64,000 nucleotides of DNA from Bacillus salipaludis (GTDB lineage: Bacteria > Bacillota > Bacilli > Bacillales_B > DSM-18226), in contig NZ_SMYO01000013.1 in NCBI RefSeq assembly GCF_004358205.1, positions 1-64,000 on the forward strand, given 5' to 3'. Numbering within the stretch: the stretch's first letter is position 1; every line of letters starts with the position of its first letter. The position numbers were made by a program, and so were the translations under genes. The notes beneath the pieces were generated by a model. That model ran no database searches and had not been told where the DNA came from. It saw only the letters and a program-made list of their open reading frames with translations. Shown in pieces: positions 25,843-35,253 of this stretch.

Positions 25843-27201
25843 TTAATAGGAGTTGATTTCGGTTTTTTCCCCAATTGTAATATTGCCATTTTCAAAGACA
25901 ACCTTTCCATTTACGATCGTTGTTGTCACTTTTCCTTTAAAGGTTTTGCCAACATATGGGGATTGCTGATGGCGGTAGAACAAATCTTCCTGTTTCAGCT
26001 CGAAGCTTTCGTTTAGATTTACTATTGCCAGATCGGCATCACTATCAACGGCAATGATTCCTTTTTGCGGATAAAGTCCGAACAGCTTAGCAGGATTCGC
26101 AGCCGTTAACTCAACAACCTTTTCTAAAGGCAGATTACGATTAAAATACCCTTCAGTCAACATAATATTCAGGGTAGATTGAGCACCTGAAATACCGCCC
26201 CAAGCCTTAAAAAAGTCTCCATTTGTTACTTTTTTCATGCTTGGCGGTGCAGGAGAATGGTCAGAAGCTATGACATCAATTTCACCATTTGCTACAGCCA
26301 GCCATAGCTGTTCTACTTCTTGATTATCTCGCAGTGGTGGGCAACATTTTGCCACCCCGCCTTTTTCCTCTAAGTCTTTCAAAGTCAATGATAAATAATG
26401 AGGACATGTTTCCACAGTAATATCTACACCTCTCTGCTTAGCCTCATTAATGACTTCGACGACTTTTCGGCTGCTCGCATGAACGATATGCAGTTTACAA
26501 CCTGTCGCTTCAGCATACGAAATAATCCGTCTTACCGCTTCAATTTCGGAAATAATCGGTCTTGATTCAACAAAGTCTTTGGCAGATGTTTTATTTTGCC
26601 TTTGTTTTTCTTCAGCGAGTTGATCACAAATAACCGTACTTTCGGCATGTACTGCTAATAAAGAACCAATTGAAGCGATTTCACTCATTCCTTTAAAAAT
26701 CGCCCGATCATCTACATGATTGAAATCGGCAATTCCACTCGGCGACATAAAAGCCTTAAAACCAATTACCCCATTTTCATATAGTTCCTTAATATTCTCA
26801 ATATTTTCTGGTACAAGTCCACCCCAAAAGCGGCAATTGACAACCGACTTTTCTTCGGACAAGACTCTTTTTAATTCCAAATTCTCTTTATTAATTGTTG
26901 GAGGTGTACTATTTAATGGCATATCAAAATAGGTTGTTACCCCACCTGCCGCTAAACTTCTACTACCTGTTCGTACGCCTTCCCATTCAGTCCTGCCTGG
27001 CTCATTAAAGTGGACATGGGTATCAATTAATCCAGGTACGATGTGCTGTCCACTTGCATCAATCTCCCTCTCTGCAGTTGCTGCTAAACTTTTTCCGACA
27101 GACACTTCTTTAATTTTCCCGTCTTTAATGGCAATATCCCCTTGAACAATCGTGTCTATTACAATATTTCCATTTCGAATAATTAAATCATATGTACCCA
27201 T
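25843..27201 (-). CDS. allB: allantoinase, copy 2
   Basis: 452-residue amidohydrolase with the allantoinase signature LIDTHVHFNEPGRTEWEGV, the lysine segment GFKAFMSPSGIADF, AVHAEST, HIVHASSRK and IASDHSPAP. The start at 27201 is preferred over the ATG at 27231 because GAGGAGGGAAATT precedes it. Compared with the copy at 12-13.5 kb it is colinear but clearly diverged, so this is an old duplication or separate acquisition. It is transcribed divergently from the adjacent PucR-type regulator gene, with 263 bp between the two starts. Confidence 0.94.
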   Translation of the reverse strand: MGTYDLIIRNGNIVIDTIVQGDIAIKDGKIKEVSVGKSLAATAEREIDASGQHIVPGLIDTHVHFNEPGRTEWEGVRTGSRSLAAGGVTTYFDMPLNSTPPTINKENLELKRVLSEEKSVVNCRFWGGLVPENIENIKELYENGVIGFKAFMSPSGIADFNHVDDRAIFKGMSEIASIGSLLAVHAESTVICDQLAEEKQRQNKTSAKDFVESRPIISEIEAVRRIISYAEATGCKLHIVHASSRKVVEVINEAKQRGVDITVETCPHYLSLTLKDLEEKGGVAKCCPPLRDNQEVEQLWLAVANGEIDVIASDHSPAPPSMKKVTNGDFFKAWGGISGAQSTLNIMLTEGYFNRNLPLEKVVELTAANPAKLFGLYPQKGIIAVDSDADLAIVNLNESFELKQEDLFYRHQQSPYVGKTFKGKVTTTIVNGKVVFENGNITIGEKTEINSY

Positions 27202-27464
27202 AATTTCCCTCCTCAATGGTAAAAACCACAAGATAATAAATGACTTTTATATTAAGCTGCCTTTTTGCAAATTTTTTTGAAAACAGTTTCATTCCAAATC
27301 AATTCTTTGTACAATTAATTTTAAATGATTTAATTTTCAAAATCATTATTCACTTTAAACAATTTAGTTAGAGATATTTGTTTAAACAAAACATTAAAAA
27401 ATGTCTATTCTCGTTCAATCATTAAAAATATACTTGGCAAAAGAAGGAGAAAAGAGGGATTAGA

Positions 27465-29099
27465 ATGAAAATTGTCGAAGATTTATTCATCGTAGATGTA
27501 TTACAAGAAGCAAAAATTCTTGCTGGACATGCCGGACTCAAAAGGAAAGTTGATTCAATTGAGATATCAGAAACTCCTGACGTCATCCATTTTTTGGCCG
27601 AGAATTCCTTATTATTGACGACAGGCTACGCCTTTAAAGATGCCCCGCACCAGTTAGGTGATCTCATTTCGCAAATAAATAAGCGTCCCTGTGCTGGAAT
27701 TGCGATTAAACTTAAACGATTCATTGATGTCATTCCACAAGAGGTAATCGATTTAGCTGACTCATTACAATTTCCAATCATTCAAATTCCGGAATCATTA
27801 ACATTAGGTACGGTAGCCCATCAATTAATAAGCTTTATTTGGGATAACCAAATTGAAGAATTATTTTACGCGATTCATGTACACAAGAAATTTACCAATA
27901 TGATGATGAAAGGCTATAGTTTGCATTCTTTAATCGAAAACCTTGGTTCTTTATTAAAATGTCCTGTTCTACTTCTAGACCCTATCGGTGATGTAACATC
28001 ATTTTCCCACCATTTTCAAACGGGAAATATGAAAATCGTCATGGAAAATGTGGAGGATCATTTTAAACGTAATCTTGATAACTACCGAGAAAAAAATGAC
28101 CTTACAATCGGTATCACTCGTCAACATCATCCAGTAATTTCGTTAAAAATGTTTAAAGTAAAAACGATGAACCCATATCCATATTTATTAATTATTTTAA
28201 ATCCGGAGAAGCTGCCATATCCTTCTTCACAATTAACCATCGAGCAAGCATCAACTGTCATATCATTCACCTTGCTTAAAAATGAGGCGATTAGAGAGAA
28301 CAGCCGTATGTTAGAAAATCACTTTTTTGCTTCGCTTGTTGATGGGAACGTATCGACTAAACAAGAAATTATTCACATGGGAAAACAGTATGGCTTATTA
28401 GACAATCAGAAATACGTTTGCATTGTATGTAAGATAGATGATAATAAACAAAGCACAGATATCATGAATAGATTATACGATTATTTATATAAATTTTTTA
28501 AACAATCATTTTTAAAAATCGATAATAAAAATATCGTTTTCATGAAGGATTCATATTTTGTGATTTTAATGCAGTTTCCTTCAAATATTGATGAGCCAAA
28601 TAAAAGCTCAATTGAAGAAAGACTTATAGAATTTCAGAATGAGGCCTATACAAATTTGAAAATTTCACTCTCGTTTGGAATCGGTAACTTTTTTAATGAT
28701 CTTACCAATATTCCTGTAACGTATGAAGAAGCGGTGAAGGCATGGAAACAAGGAGAAGAATTGTTTCAATACAAATTTATAAATTTTTATGAAACGAAGC
28801 AATTAAAGGAACTGATTCGATTAATTCCTGAGAAGGATCTGCGGAAATTTTACGAAAATACGTTGCGCTCTCTGGCGTATCCGAAAAATAAGGATGAAGA
28901 AGACTTAGTTAATACTTTATTTGTCTATTTAGATAATAATTGTGAAATTGCGATTACCTCTAGAAAATTGTATGTACACAGAAATACAGTAAAATATCGA
29001 ATTGCCAAATGTGAAGAAATTTTAAATTATTCCATCCATGATTCTCAAGAATCGCTGCAATTACGAATCGCGTTACTTTTACGATCAAATTTTACTTAA
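27465..29099 (+). CDS. PucR family transcriptional regulator
   Basis: 544 residues: an N-terminal PucR purine-catabolism domain (about 5-125, DVLQEAKILAGHAGLKRKV through GTVAHQLI), a middle GGDEF-like/CdaR region (about 290-415), and a C-terminal PucR-type helix-turn-helix (about 480-540, SRKLYVHRNTVKYRIAKCE). Relatives such as B. subtilis PucR activate purine-catabolic operons in response to allantoin-type effectors. The ATG follows GGAGAAAAGAGGGATTAGA. Divergent placement from allantoinase makes it the leading candidate to bind the 24-bp motif found across this window. Confidence 0.95.
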   Translation: MKIVEDLFIVDVLQEAKILAGHAGLKRKVDSIEISETPDVIHFLAENSLLLTTGYAFKDAPHQLGDLISQINKRPCAGIAIKLKRFIDVIPQEVIDLADSLQFPIIQIPESLTLGTVAHQLISFIWDNQIEELFYAIHVHKKFTNMMMKGYSLHSLIENLGSLLKCPVLLLDPIGDVTSFSHHFQTGNMKIVMENVEDHFKRNLDNYREKNDLTIGITRQHHPVISLKMFKVKTMNPYPYLLIILNPEKLPYPSSQLTIEQASTVISFTLLKNEAIRENSRMLENHFFASLVDGNVSTKQEIIHMGKQYGLLDNQKYVCIVCKIDDNKQSTDIMNRLYDYLYKFFKQSFLKIDNKNIVFMKDSYFVILMQFPSNIDEPNKSSIEERLIEFQNEAYTNLKISLSFGIGNFFNDLTNIPVTYEEAVKAWKQGEELFQYKFINFYETKQLKELIRLIPEKDLRKFYENTLRSLAYPKNKDEEDLVNTLFVYLDNNCEIAITSRKLYVHRNTVKYRIAKCEEILNYSIHDSQESLQLRIALLLRSNFT

Positions 29100-29235
29100 A
29101 TGAGAGGGAGTTAATCAGACCTTTCAATGAAATTAAAAGGCTGTTTTAGCAAACTTAATTGCTATTTACTTAGTAATGAGGGGTAGGAGATTTTTCTTTT
29201 AAAAAAACAATCTCTTATAGAAAAGAACCAAATCA

Positions 29236-29282
29236 AAAAACTAAGGCTCGCTGCCTATCGAATGGCAAAAGCCTTAGTTTTT
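29236..29282 (+). terminator. terminator of the PucR-type regulator
   Basis: AAAAACTAAGGCT (29236-29248) pairs with AGCCTTAGTTTTT (29270-29282), a 13-bp perfect stem ending in T residues. Confidence 0.85.
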
Positions 29283-29344
29283 CTCATTCTATCATCGATA
29301 TAAGTGAATAGTTTCTGCTTGTTGTTTTTCTATTATTCTTAAAG

Positions 29345-29385
29345 AAAAAACTTGTGATCCTATATAGCCGGATCACAAGTTTTTT
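29345..29385 (-). terminator. bidirectional terminator, end of allC
   Basis: A 16-bp perfect stem (29345-29360 with 29370-29385, 9-nt loop) flanked by A and T runs. It lies 16 bp past the allC stop on the minus strand and faces the regulator terminator. Confidence 0.88.
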
Positions 29386-29400
29386 AGTAAGTCTTTTTAA

Positions 29401-30666
29401 TTAATCATCTATATTATTAGACTGTTTTCCAGCTATTTTCATAACTGTAGATAGAAGCACTTTAGCTCCGGCACCCATATCTTCATCTGTCACGAATTCA
29501 TCAGGGTGATGACTAAGACCATCTTTACAACGAACGAAAATCATCGCAACATCCGTCACATCGGCCATCGCCATTGCATCATGACCAGCACCACTCACTA
29601 GCTTAATAACGCTTCCCCCCTGTTCACTAATTGATTGTTCAATTAAGGTCATGATTTCTTCGCTACAGTATACCGGGTCAGCTTCCATTACTTTTTCAAA
29701 TGTAATTTGCAATCCTCTAGTCTCAGCTATTCTTTCACTTGCTATTAAAATAGCATCAATCGCTTTTTGTTTACGTTCGACATTTAAATCCCGAATATCG
29801 AGCGTTCCTGTAACGAAACCTGGTATGACATTACTCGCACCAGGACTAACTGTAAGTTTACCAACTGTTGCAACTAATGGTACGTTTTCGAGTGCAATTT
29901 TCTCGATAAAAGAAATAAGTTCACTTGCACCTAAAAGGGCATCTTGTCTAATAGCAACAGGAACTGTCCCTGCATGACCCGGTTTTCCAATAATGTCAAA
30001 AGAAAATCTTGTCGCACCGGCAATCCCAGTAACGACTCCAACTGCCTCATTTACCTTCTCAAGAACAGGTCCCTGTTCGATATGAAGTTCTAAATAAGCG
30101 AGAAGTTCCTCAGGAGTACGACTAGCGTGTTTATATGCATCTGGGTCAGAAATTCCAATTGCTTTTAAAGCTTCAGCAATAGTGATTCCATTTTCATCTG
30201 TTCTTTCCAAATCTTCTGGAGTAAAAGTTCCAGCGATTGCTTTACTTCCAAGGAAAGTTGAATGAAATCTTACTCCTTCCTCATCACAGAAACCAACTAC
30301 CTCAATTGGATTGTCTAAAACAATTTTATTATCGTAAAGGTATTGAACAACTTCTATTCCCGAAATAACACCTAAAATCCCATCATACTTACCTGCTTCA
30401 ATGACACTATCTAAATGGGAACCAATCATTAAAACGGGTGCTGTTGGATTTTTTCCTTCATAACGGCCGATCATATTATTAAGACCATCTTTTCTTACAG
30501 ACATCCCTGCTGCTTTCATCCACTCTTCAACAAGTCTTTCGGCTTTCGTACTTTCGATGGTGAATGGTAATCTTGTGACACCGACAGTAGTAGATGAACA
30601 ACGAGCAAGTTCTTCAATTCTAGTACTGATTCTTTTCGCGTCAATGTCCTGCTGCAGTTTAACCAA
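29401..30666 (-). CDS. allC: allantoate amidohydrolase
   Basis: Hydrolyses allantoate to ureidoglycine, CO2 and ammonia with two metal ions. The 421-residue M20 protein has GSHLDSVIEAGKYDG (about 83-97), GFCDEEGVRF, the LELHIEQGP block and the C-terminal SGAGHDAMAM. The family overlaps with N-carbamoyl-amino-acid hydrolases, but the ureide context favours allantoate. Translation starts at TTG, with AAGGGGAG before it. The shared 24-bp motif ends 44 bp upstream, the closest of all copies. It lies 3' of the isomerase/carboligase operon but has its own promoter region. Confidence 0.93.
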   Translation of the reverse strand: MVKLQQDIDAKRISTRIEELARCSSTTVGVTRLPFTIESTKAERLVEEWMKAAGMSVRKDGLNNMIGRYEGKNPTAPVLMIGSHLDSVIEAGKYDGILGVISGIEVVQYLYDNKIVLDNPIEVVGFCDEEGVRFHSTFLGSKAIAGTFTPEDLERTDENGITIAEALKAIGISDPDAYKHASRTPEELLAYLELHIEQGPVLEKVNEAVGVVTGIAGATRFSFDIIGKPGHAGTVPVAIRQDALLGASELISFIEKIALENVPLVATVGKLTVSPGASNVIPGFVTGTLDIRDLNVERKQKAIDAILIASERIAETRGLQITFEKVMEADPVYCSEEIMTLIEQSISEQGGSVIKLVSGAGHDAMAMADVTDVAMIFVRCKDGLSHHPDEFVTDEDMGAGAKVLLSTVMKIAGKQSNNIDD

Positions 30667-30709
30667 ACAATAACTCCCCTTCCTATATAATCAATATAAG
30701 ATCATAGTA

Positions 30710-30733
30710 TTGTTTATTACAAAACGTAATTTT
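30710..30733 (-). promoter_or_regulatory. shared 24-bp motif, copy 8 (upstream of allC)
   Basis: TTGTTTAT, 11 bp (TACAAAACGTA), ATTTT on the + strand. The left arm and core are well kept; the right arm departs from GTTTC. It is 44 bp from the allC start. Confidence 0.45.
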
Positions 30734-30843
30734 TAATAGAATCATAACATCCTAGGCAGATGATAGACAATAAGTCATTTTGTATCATAAGCGAGTTAAA
30801 CGATTGATTCATTTGTTTAGTTATTGGTGTATTTTTCATGATA

Positions 30844-30881
30844 TTACTGAGCGACAAGTACAAATACTTGTCGCTCAGTAA
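30844..30881 (-). terminator. 17-bp perfect hairpin after the isomerase gene
   Basis: Stem 30844-30860 with 30865-30881, loop CAAA, 13 bp past the isomerase stop. No U tract follows on either strand, so it may be a transcript-end stabiliser or factor-assisted terminator. Confidence 0.55.
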
Positions 30882-30893
30882 AGCAATTGCAAT

Positions 30894-31841
30894 TTATATA
30901 GAAAGACTTACGAGGCGGCCTTTTGTTGAATGCACTAATGACCATGCATCAATAAGCGTACGTTTTGACTGGGCAATAACAATATCTGATGACTCTGTAC
31001 CAACTGGTTTTACCTCAAAGGCAACAACATTCTTATTCCCTTTGCCGATATAGCCAATTTCTAATAGAGCTCGTAAGTACTCTGCTAATTCTGGAACATC
31101 TACTTCACTTCCTGGATAGCCGAAACGGGGATGCTGATCACCATAGGCAGGATTAGAAGTATCTTTAATGTAGCAATTTCCGATATGTGCATGATTAATA
31201 TAGTCACGAGCAACCGTTAATGCATCAATTGACGTTTCCCGCTGCATTGGTAAATGACTTAAATCAAGCATTAATCCAAAAGTAGGATCTACTTTACGAA
31301 CCTCTTTTGCCACTTCAACAGCAAGTTTATTAGAACCGATTAAACATTTTTTATCTGTCTCATCATCAAATGTTTCAAGTGAAAGAATAAGATCACCTTT
31401 AGATCTTGCATATTGACATAATTCTTTAATCGATTCTGATAATAATTGTAACGCAGTATCTTGATCAGCATCTGGTTTTGCACCGCTTAAGAAACCAAAT
31501 TTAGAAGCATTTAATTCGTATGCCTGGTCAATTCCACCCTTCACTAATTCGATCGCTCTTCTTCGCTCAGCCTCATCAAAAGAGTTAAGATTTCCTTTGT
31601 TTCTTAAAAGAATTGGTTGTGCACCAAATCCGACAGTCATTCGGCCAGATTCTAAAATTTGCGCAACCTCTTTACGATCTTCAAGGTTGTTAATAGATGT
31701 AATCTCAATTCCAGAGAAAAAATCATCTTGAACAATTTTCTTAACTGTTTCAACAGTTGGACCTTCTCCACCCATTGTTTCAGGATAAGCCATAAAATGG
31801 ACAATTCCGACTTTCATTGAATTATGAAGATTTGCTGACAT
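30894..31841 (-). CDS. sugar phosphate isomerase/epimerase family (TIM barrel), hydroxypyruvate-isomerase-like candidate
   Basis: 315-residue xylose-isomerase-like TIM barrel. Putative metal ligands are spaced as in the family: LSLETFDDE (about 150), LMLDLSHLP (about 185), NHAHIGNCY (about 215) and VAFEVKP (about 288). The family includes hydroxypyruvate isomerase and 2-oxotetronate isomerase. It directly follows a glyoxylate-carboligase-like gene, so conversion of tartronate semialdehyde to hydroxypyruvate is a reasonable guess. The start is unusual: AAAGGAGGG is 22 nt from the ATG, but a GCCGA/TCGGC hairpin (31848-31861) lies between, leaving about 8-9 unpaired nt. Confidence 0.82.
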   Translation of the reverse strand: MSANLHNSMKVGIVHFMAYPETMGGEGPTVETVKKIVQDDFFSGIEITSINNLEDRKEVAQILESGRMTVGFGAQPILLRNKGNLNSFDEAERRRAIELVKGGIDQAYELNASKFGFLSGAKPDADQDTALQLLSESIKELCQYARSKGDLILSLETFDDETDKKCLIGSNKLAVEVAKEVRKVDPTFGLMLDLSHLPMQRETSIDALTVARDYINHAHIGNCYIKDTSNPAYGDQHPRFGYPGSEVDVPELAEYLRALLEIGYIGKGNKNVVAFEVKPVGTESSDIVIAQSKRTLIDAWSLVHSTKGRLVSLSI

Positions 31842-31847
31842 GTTTTC

Positions 31848-31861
31848 GCCGATTTTTCGGC
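31848..31861 (-). promoter_or_regulatory. hairpin between Shine-Dalgarno and start codon of the isomerase gene
   Basis: GCCGA-TTTT-TCGGC separates AAAGGAGGG from the ATG at 31841. Folding would bring the ribosome site to normal spacing, so translation may depend on this structure. Confidence 0.55.
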
Positions 31862-31998
31862 TTCCCTCCTTTAATATTGAAACTTTTTCGTTAACTTGAT
31901 TCCATTTACATAACCGTTATTTTGACAAGATTATCTCTGAAGCAATCGGAAAATCACCAATTGCTTCATTAGGTTCTCAGAGATTTACAAAGTAATAA

Positions 31999-33762
31999 CT
32001 ATTTGGAATAGTTGATTTTATCGGAATATTTAAATCCGTTAAGTGCCCCGTTATTAGAGAACTCACATGCTTTTTCAGGATCACCATCTACTAGTACTTC
32101 GATTATATATGGTTTACCTGAGTCAACTGCACGTTGTAATGCTGGTTTGATATCGTCATAATGAGTAACGAGCTCACCACGAACACCCATGCCTGCTGCA
32201 GTTTTAACGAAGTCAATTCCCCGTTCACTATGTTCACCATCAGTTAATTCGTTCTTGTATTCTAAGTCAGTCGAAATACGACGGTTATCATAGAACCAGT
32301 TTTGTTGTTGACGAATTAATCCAAGTAATGAGTTGTTCATACAGAAAATGATGACTGGGATATCATGCTTTGCAGCTGTCGCGATATCTTGTAATGACAT
32401 TCCTAAGCTTCCGTCACCAAGGATGTTAACACTTTGTCTTTCAGGAAAAGCAAGTTTTGCTGCCATTGCTGCACCAAGCCCCCAGCCCATTGTACCTGCA
32501 CCACCAGTTAATAGGTATGTTCTTGGTTCATACGTTTCAAATAATTGGCAAGACCAGATTTGGCTGATACCGCAGTCATGTGATACGAATGCATCGCGAT
32601 CTAAGAATTCACGAAGTTCGCGTAATGCACGCTCTTGTCTGATCGGAAGTGTTTTGTAATCCGTTTTACGAGCCCATTTTTTACGCTCTTCCGTTAAGTC
32701 AATTTTAGTATCTGCTTCGGCAGTTGCAGCTACAGTAGCCCCAAGGTCTTTATACGCTTCTGTAAGTTTAACCATGAATGTTTTAACATCAGAAACGATA
32801 CCTAAAGTAGTTGGTACAACTTTACCAATTTCTTTGTTATCAAGGTTTACGTGGATAATTTTCTTACCGTTTTGTGTAAATACGCCAACATTACCAGTAG
32901 AACGGTCAGCAAAACGTCCAGCAAGGTTAATTACTAAGTCAGCTTCAACAATTGTTTTGTTACCGAATGGAGTATCAAGCATTGTACCCATACGTCCAGC
33001 GAATAATGGGTGATCGTTAGGGAATGTATCCATACCCATACCAGTAGTTACAACAGGGATTTGAAGTTCTTCAGCTAATGCTTTTAGTTCAGCAGTAGCG
33101 TTTGCAAGGTTAACCCCGCCACCAGAAAGCAATACTGGTCTTTTAGCATCTTTTAATAATTCAAAAGTTTTCTGGATATCCGCATCAGTAGCTTGTGGTA
33201 AGTTATCTACTGGAGTAGATGCAATCAGTTCATCGATATCAACTTCGATTTCAACTTTTTGTTGGTCAACTGGTAAGTCAAGTAGAACTGGACCTTTTCT
33301 ACCAGTTGTAGCTGTTATCCATGCTTCATGGATAAATTGAGCAGCTATCGAACCGTCTGTTAAACGATATGCAGCTTTCGTTACAGGTTTAGCCATTTCA
33401 ACTATAGGAGCTTCTTGGAATTGCATTGTTCCAATTAAACTATTTTTTTGTTGGCCAGTAATAGCAATCATTGGAATTGAATCCATCCATGCACTGTAAA
33501 GGCCTGTTAAGAAGTTCGTTCCTCCTGGACCTGAAGTTGCAGCACAAACACCAACCTCACCAGTTGCTCTTGAATAACCGTCAGCCATGAAAGCACCCGT
33601 TTGCTCGTGACGAACAACATATGACTCGATTTTCGTTAATTCTTTTACTGCATCATAAAATGGTAGGATTGCAGCTCCTGGTACACCATAAAGATGTTTT
33701 ACTCCTCTTTTTTCTAAATACAATGCAATTAACTCAGCTGCTGTCATTTTTTGTTTAGCCAT
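31999..33762 (-). CDS. ThDP-dependent carboligase, glyoxylate carboligase-like
   Basis: 587-residue enzyme of the acetohydroxyacid synthase/glyoxylate carboligase family. It has the Gcl-like opening GVPGAAILPFYDA, ATSGPGGTN, the FAD-region FPNDHPLFAGRMG, and a ThDP/Mg motif beginning GDGSLGMSLQDI and ending in MNN. E. coli Gcl has valine (Val51) in place of the usual catalytic glutamate; here the aligned residue is Glu53 (RHEQ), as in ordinary ThDP enzymes. It may make tartronate semialdehyde from two glyoxylates, or a different acyloin. The ATG abuts the stop codon of the upstream kinase gene, with AAAAGGGAGAG as ribosome site, so the two are translationally coupled. Confidence 0.85.
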   Translation of the reverse strand: MAKQKMTAAELIALYLEKRGVKHLYGVPGAAILPFYDAVKELTKIESYVVRHEQTGAFMADGYSRATGEVGVCAATSGPGGTNFLTGLYSAWMDSIPMIAITGQQKNSLIGTMQFQEAPIVEMAKPVTKAAYRLTDGSIAAQFIHEAWITATTGRKGPVLLDLPVDQQKVEIEVDIDELIASTPVDNLPQATDADIQKTFELLKDAKRPVLLSGGGVNLANATAELKALAEELQIPVVTTGMGMDTFPNDHPLFAGRMGTMLDTPFGNKTIVEADLVINLAGRFADRSTGNVGVFTQNGKKIIHVNLDNKEIGKVVPTTLGIVSDVKTFMVKLTEAYKDLGATVAATAEADTKIDLTEERKKWARKTDYKTLPIRQERALRELREFLDRDAFVSHDCGISQIWSCQLFETYEPRTYLLTGGAGTMGWGLGAAMAAKLAFPERQSVNILGDGSLGMSLQDIATAAKHDIPVIIFCMNNSLLGLIRQQQNWFYDNRRISTDLEYKNELTDGEHSERGIDFVKTAAGMGVRGELVTHYDDIKPALQRAVDSGKPYIIEVLVDGDPEKACEFSNNGALNGFKYSDKINYSK

Positions 33763-35223
33763 TTAAAACTCTCCCTTTTGATCGTTTTTAATATTTTCAA
33801 AGATTTGAGCAATCGATTCTTTTTCCCCTACATTACCCGGAAATACGATATAAGGTGTATCTTTAAACTTAGCTTCACTTCCAGTTAACCATACTGGAAC
33901 ACCCGCGATTGCTTGCCCTAAAATTTTTGCATGTTTGATTTCCAAGCCCTTAGTTGCCACATCACTAGAGGTTATACCGCCTTTAGCTATGATAAATTTC
34001 GGCTTAACTTTTAGTGAACGAACCACTTCGACCAAAGCACGTGAAACGGTTTGACTAATTTTTAAATTTTCTTCTTTATCTTTTGCAATAATTACATCTC
34101 TACTTGTATAAACAAGCGTATCTCGATTAGAAGAAATATTATAATCTACTAATTGACATACTCGTGTTAGCTCTTCAGCTCTTGTTTCTTCATCTATTAT
34201 TTTCACAACATTAAGTTGGATTTGTTCAATCGGGTATTTCTTCATTAGTTCGTTAATTTGTTCCGTTGTTTTTTTCGTGTGAGAACCTACAACGATAAAT
34301 CCACCATTGTTACGGCTTTCATCTTTTGAAACAATCTCATCTGCTGACAAATATGGACGATCTTTTATTCCAGTAATCGATTTTACAAAAGATGCCGCAG
34401 TTCTAAATAAGAATTGTTTACCAGAATCAATTGCTTTTAGGACTGCTAATGATAGAATGTCTAAATCATAATAAGATTTAGCATTCACTATAATAGGAGT
34501 ATTATTGTTGGCAGAGAGTAAAATCTCGTAAATTTTATCAATACCACCGATATGAATATCTTCGAGTGAAATGATCAATGCGGACTCTGAAGATACTCTT
34601 CCATTTGTCTTCTCCTCAATCCATTTTGGCAAATTAGCTGTTTGGAAGCCGAATACCGAATCTTTCGCAAATTCCGTTTCACATACAGGGACAAGCTGGC
34701 CATCTACAGCTAAATAATGAGTATTATCTAATGTATAACGATACCCTTCAAAGAAGGCAGGTATAATTAAGTGTCCTGAAGTCTCACCATTACCCACTTT
34801 AAAAAGTTCATCTTGTAGTACATCAATTTCCAGTGGATAATGTCCTCTTAATGTTGAGTCACTTCTACTAATAATTGAGAAGTTAATACCCATTTCTTTC
34901 GTTACTTCAACAATGTTTTGAACAATCTCTCTATTGATGTTTTCAGCTTTTTCGGCATTGTAACTTCTTGTATTTGTTAAAATGTAAAGTACACTTCTCT
35001 GATCAGATAAACCTTTTTTAATCCAATCTTTGCTCCAGTTTGTAATGACAAAAATATCATGGACAGTTTGGACACCAGTTGGATCATCATCTAGAACAAT
35101 AAACTTATGTTTTGTTTGTTTTAAATGATCTTTTATTTTTGCACGGAGACTATCATCTGATTTAGAGAAGAGAGGATTTTCTAATGTATCCGTTAAATTT
35201 GGATATTGGGTCACGTTTGACAA
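33763..35223 (-). CDS. four-carbon acid sugar kinase family protein (DUF1537, OtnK/DtnK-like)
   Basis: 486-residue ATP-dependent kinase of acid sugars. The substrate-domain signature VLDDDPTGVQTVHD (about 45-58) and SRSDSTLRGHYP (about 120) are clear, and the C-terminal nucleotide domain shows AKGGITSSDVA and VFPGNVG. Characterised relatives phosphorylate 3-oxotetronate, threonate or erythronate at C4. The start is taken as TTG 35223: its ribosome site AAAGGGGG contains the upstream ATG 35241, which cannot serve both roles. The gene lies 31 bp after the transketolase genes and abuts the carboligase gene. Confidence 0.88.
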   Translation of the reverse strand: MSNVTQYPNLTDTLENPLFSKSDDSLRAKIKDHLKQTKHKFIVLDDDPTGVQTVHDIFVITNWSKDWIKKGLSDQRSVLYILTNTRSYNAEKAENINREIVQNIVEVTKEMGINFSIISRSDSTLRGHYPLEIDVLQDELFKVGNGETSGHLIIPAFFEGYRYTLDNTHYLAVDGQLVPVCETEFAKDSVFGFQTANLPKWIEEKTNGRVSSESALIISLEDIHIGGIDKIYEILLSANNNTPIIVNAKSYYDLDILSLAVLKAIDSGKQFLFRTAASFVKSITGIKDRPYLSADEIVSKDESRNNGGFIVVGSHTKKTTEQINELMKKYPIEQIQLNVVKIIDEETRAEELTRVCQLVDYNISSNRDTLVYTSRDVIIAKDKEENLKISQTVSRALVEVVRSLKVKPKFIIAKGGITSSDVATKGLEIKHAKILGQAIAGVPVWLTGSEAKFKDTPYIVFPGNVGEKESIAQIFENIKNDQKGEF

Positions 35224-35253
35224 AACCCATCCCCCTTTCATGATCTAAATAGG

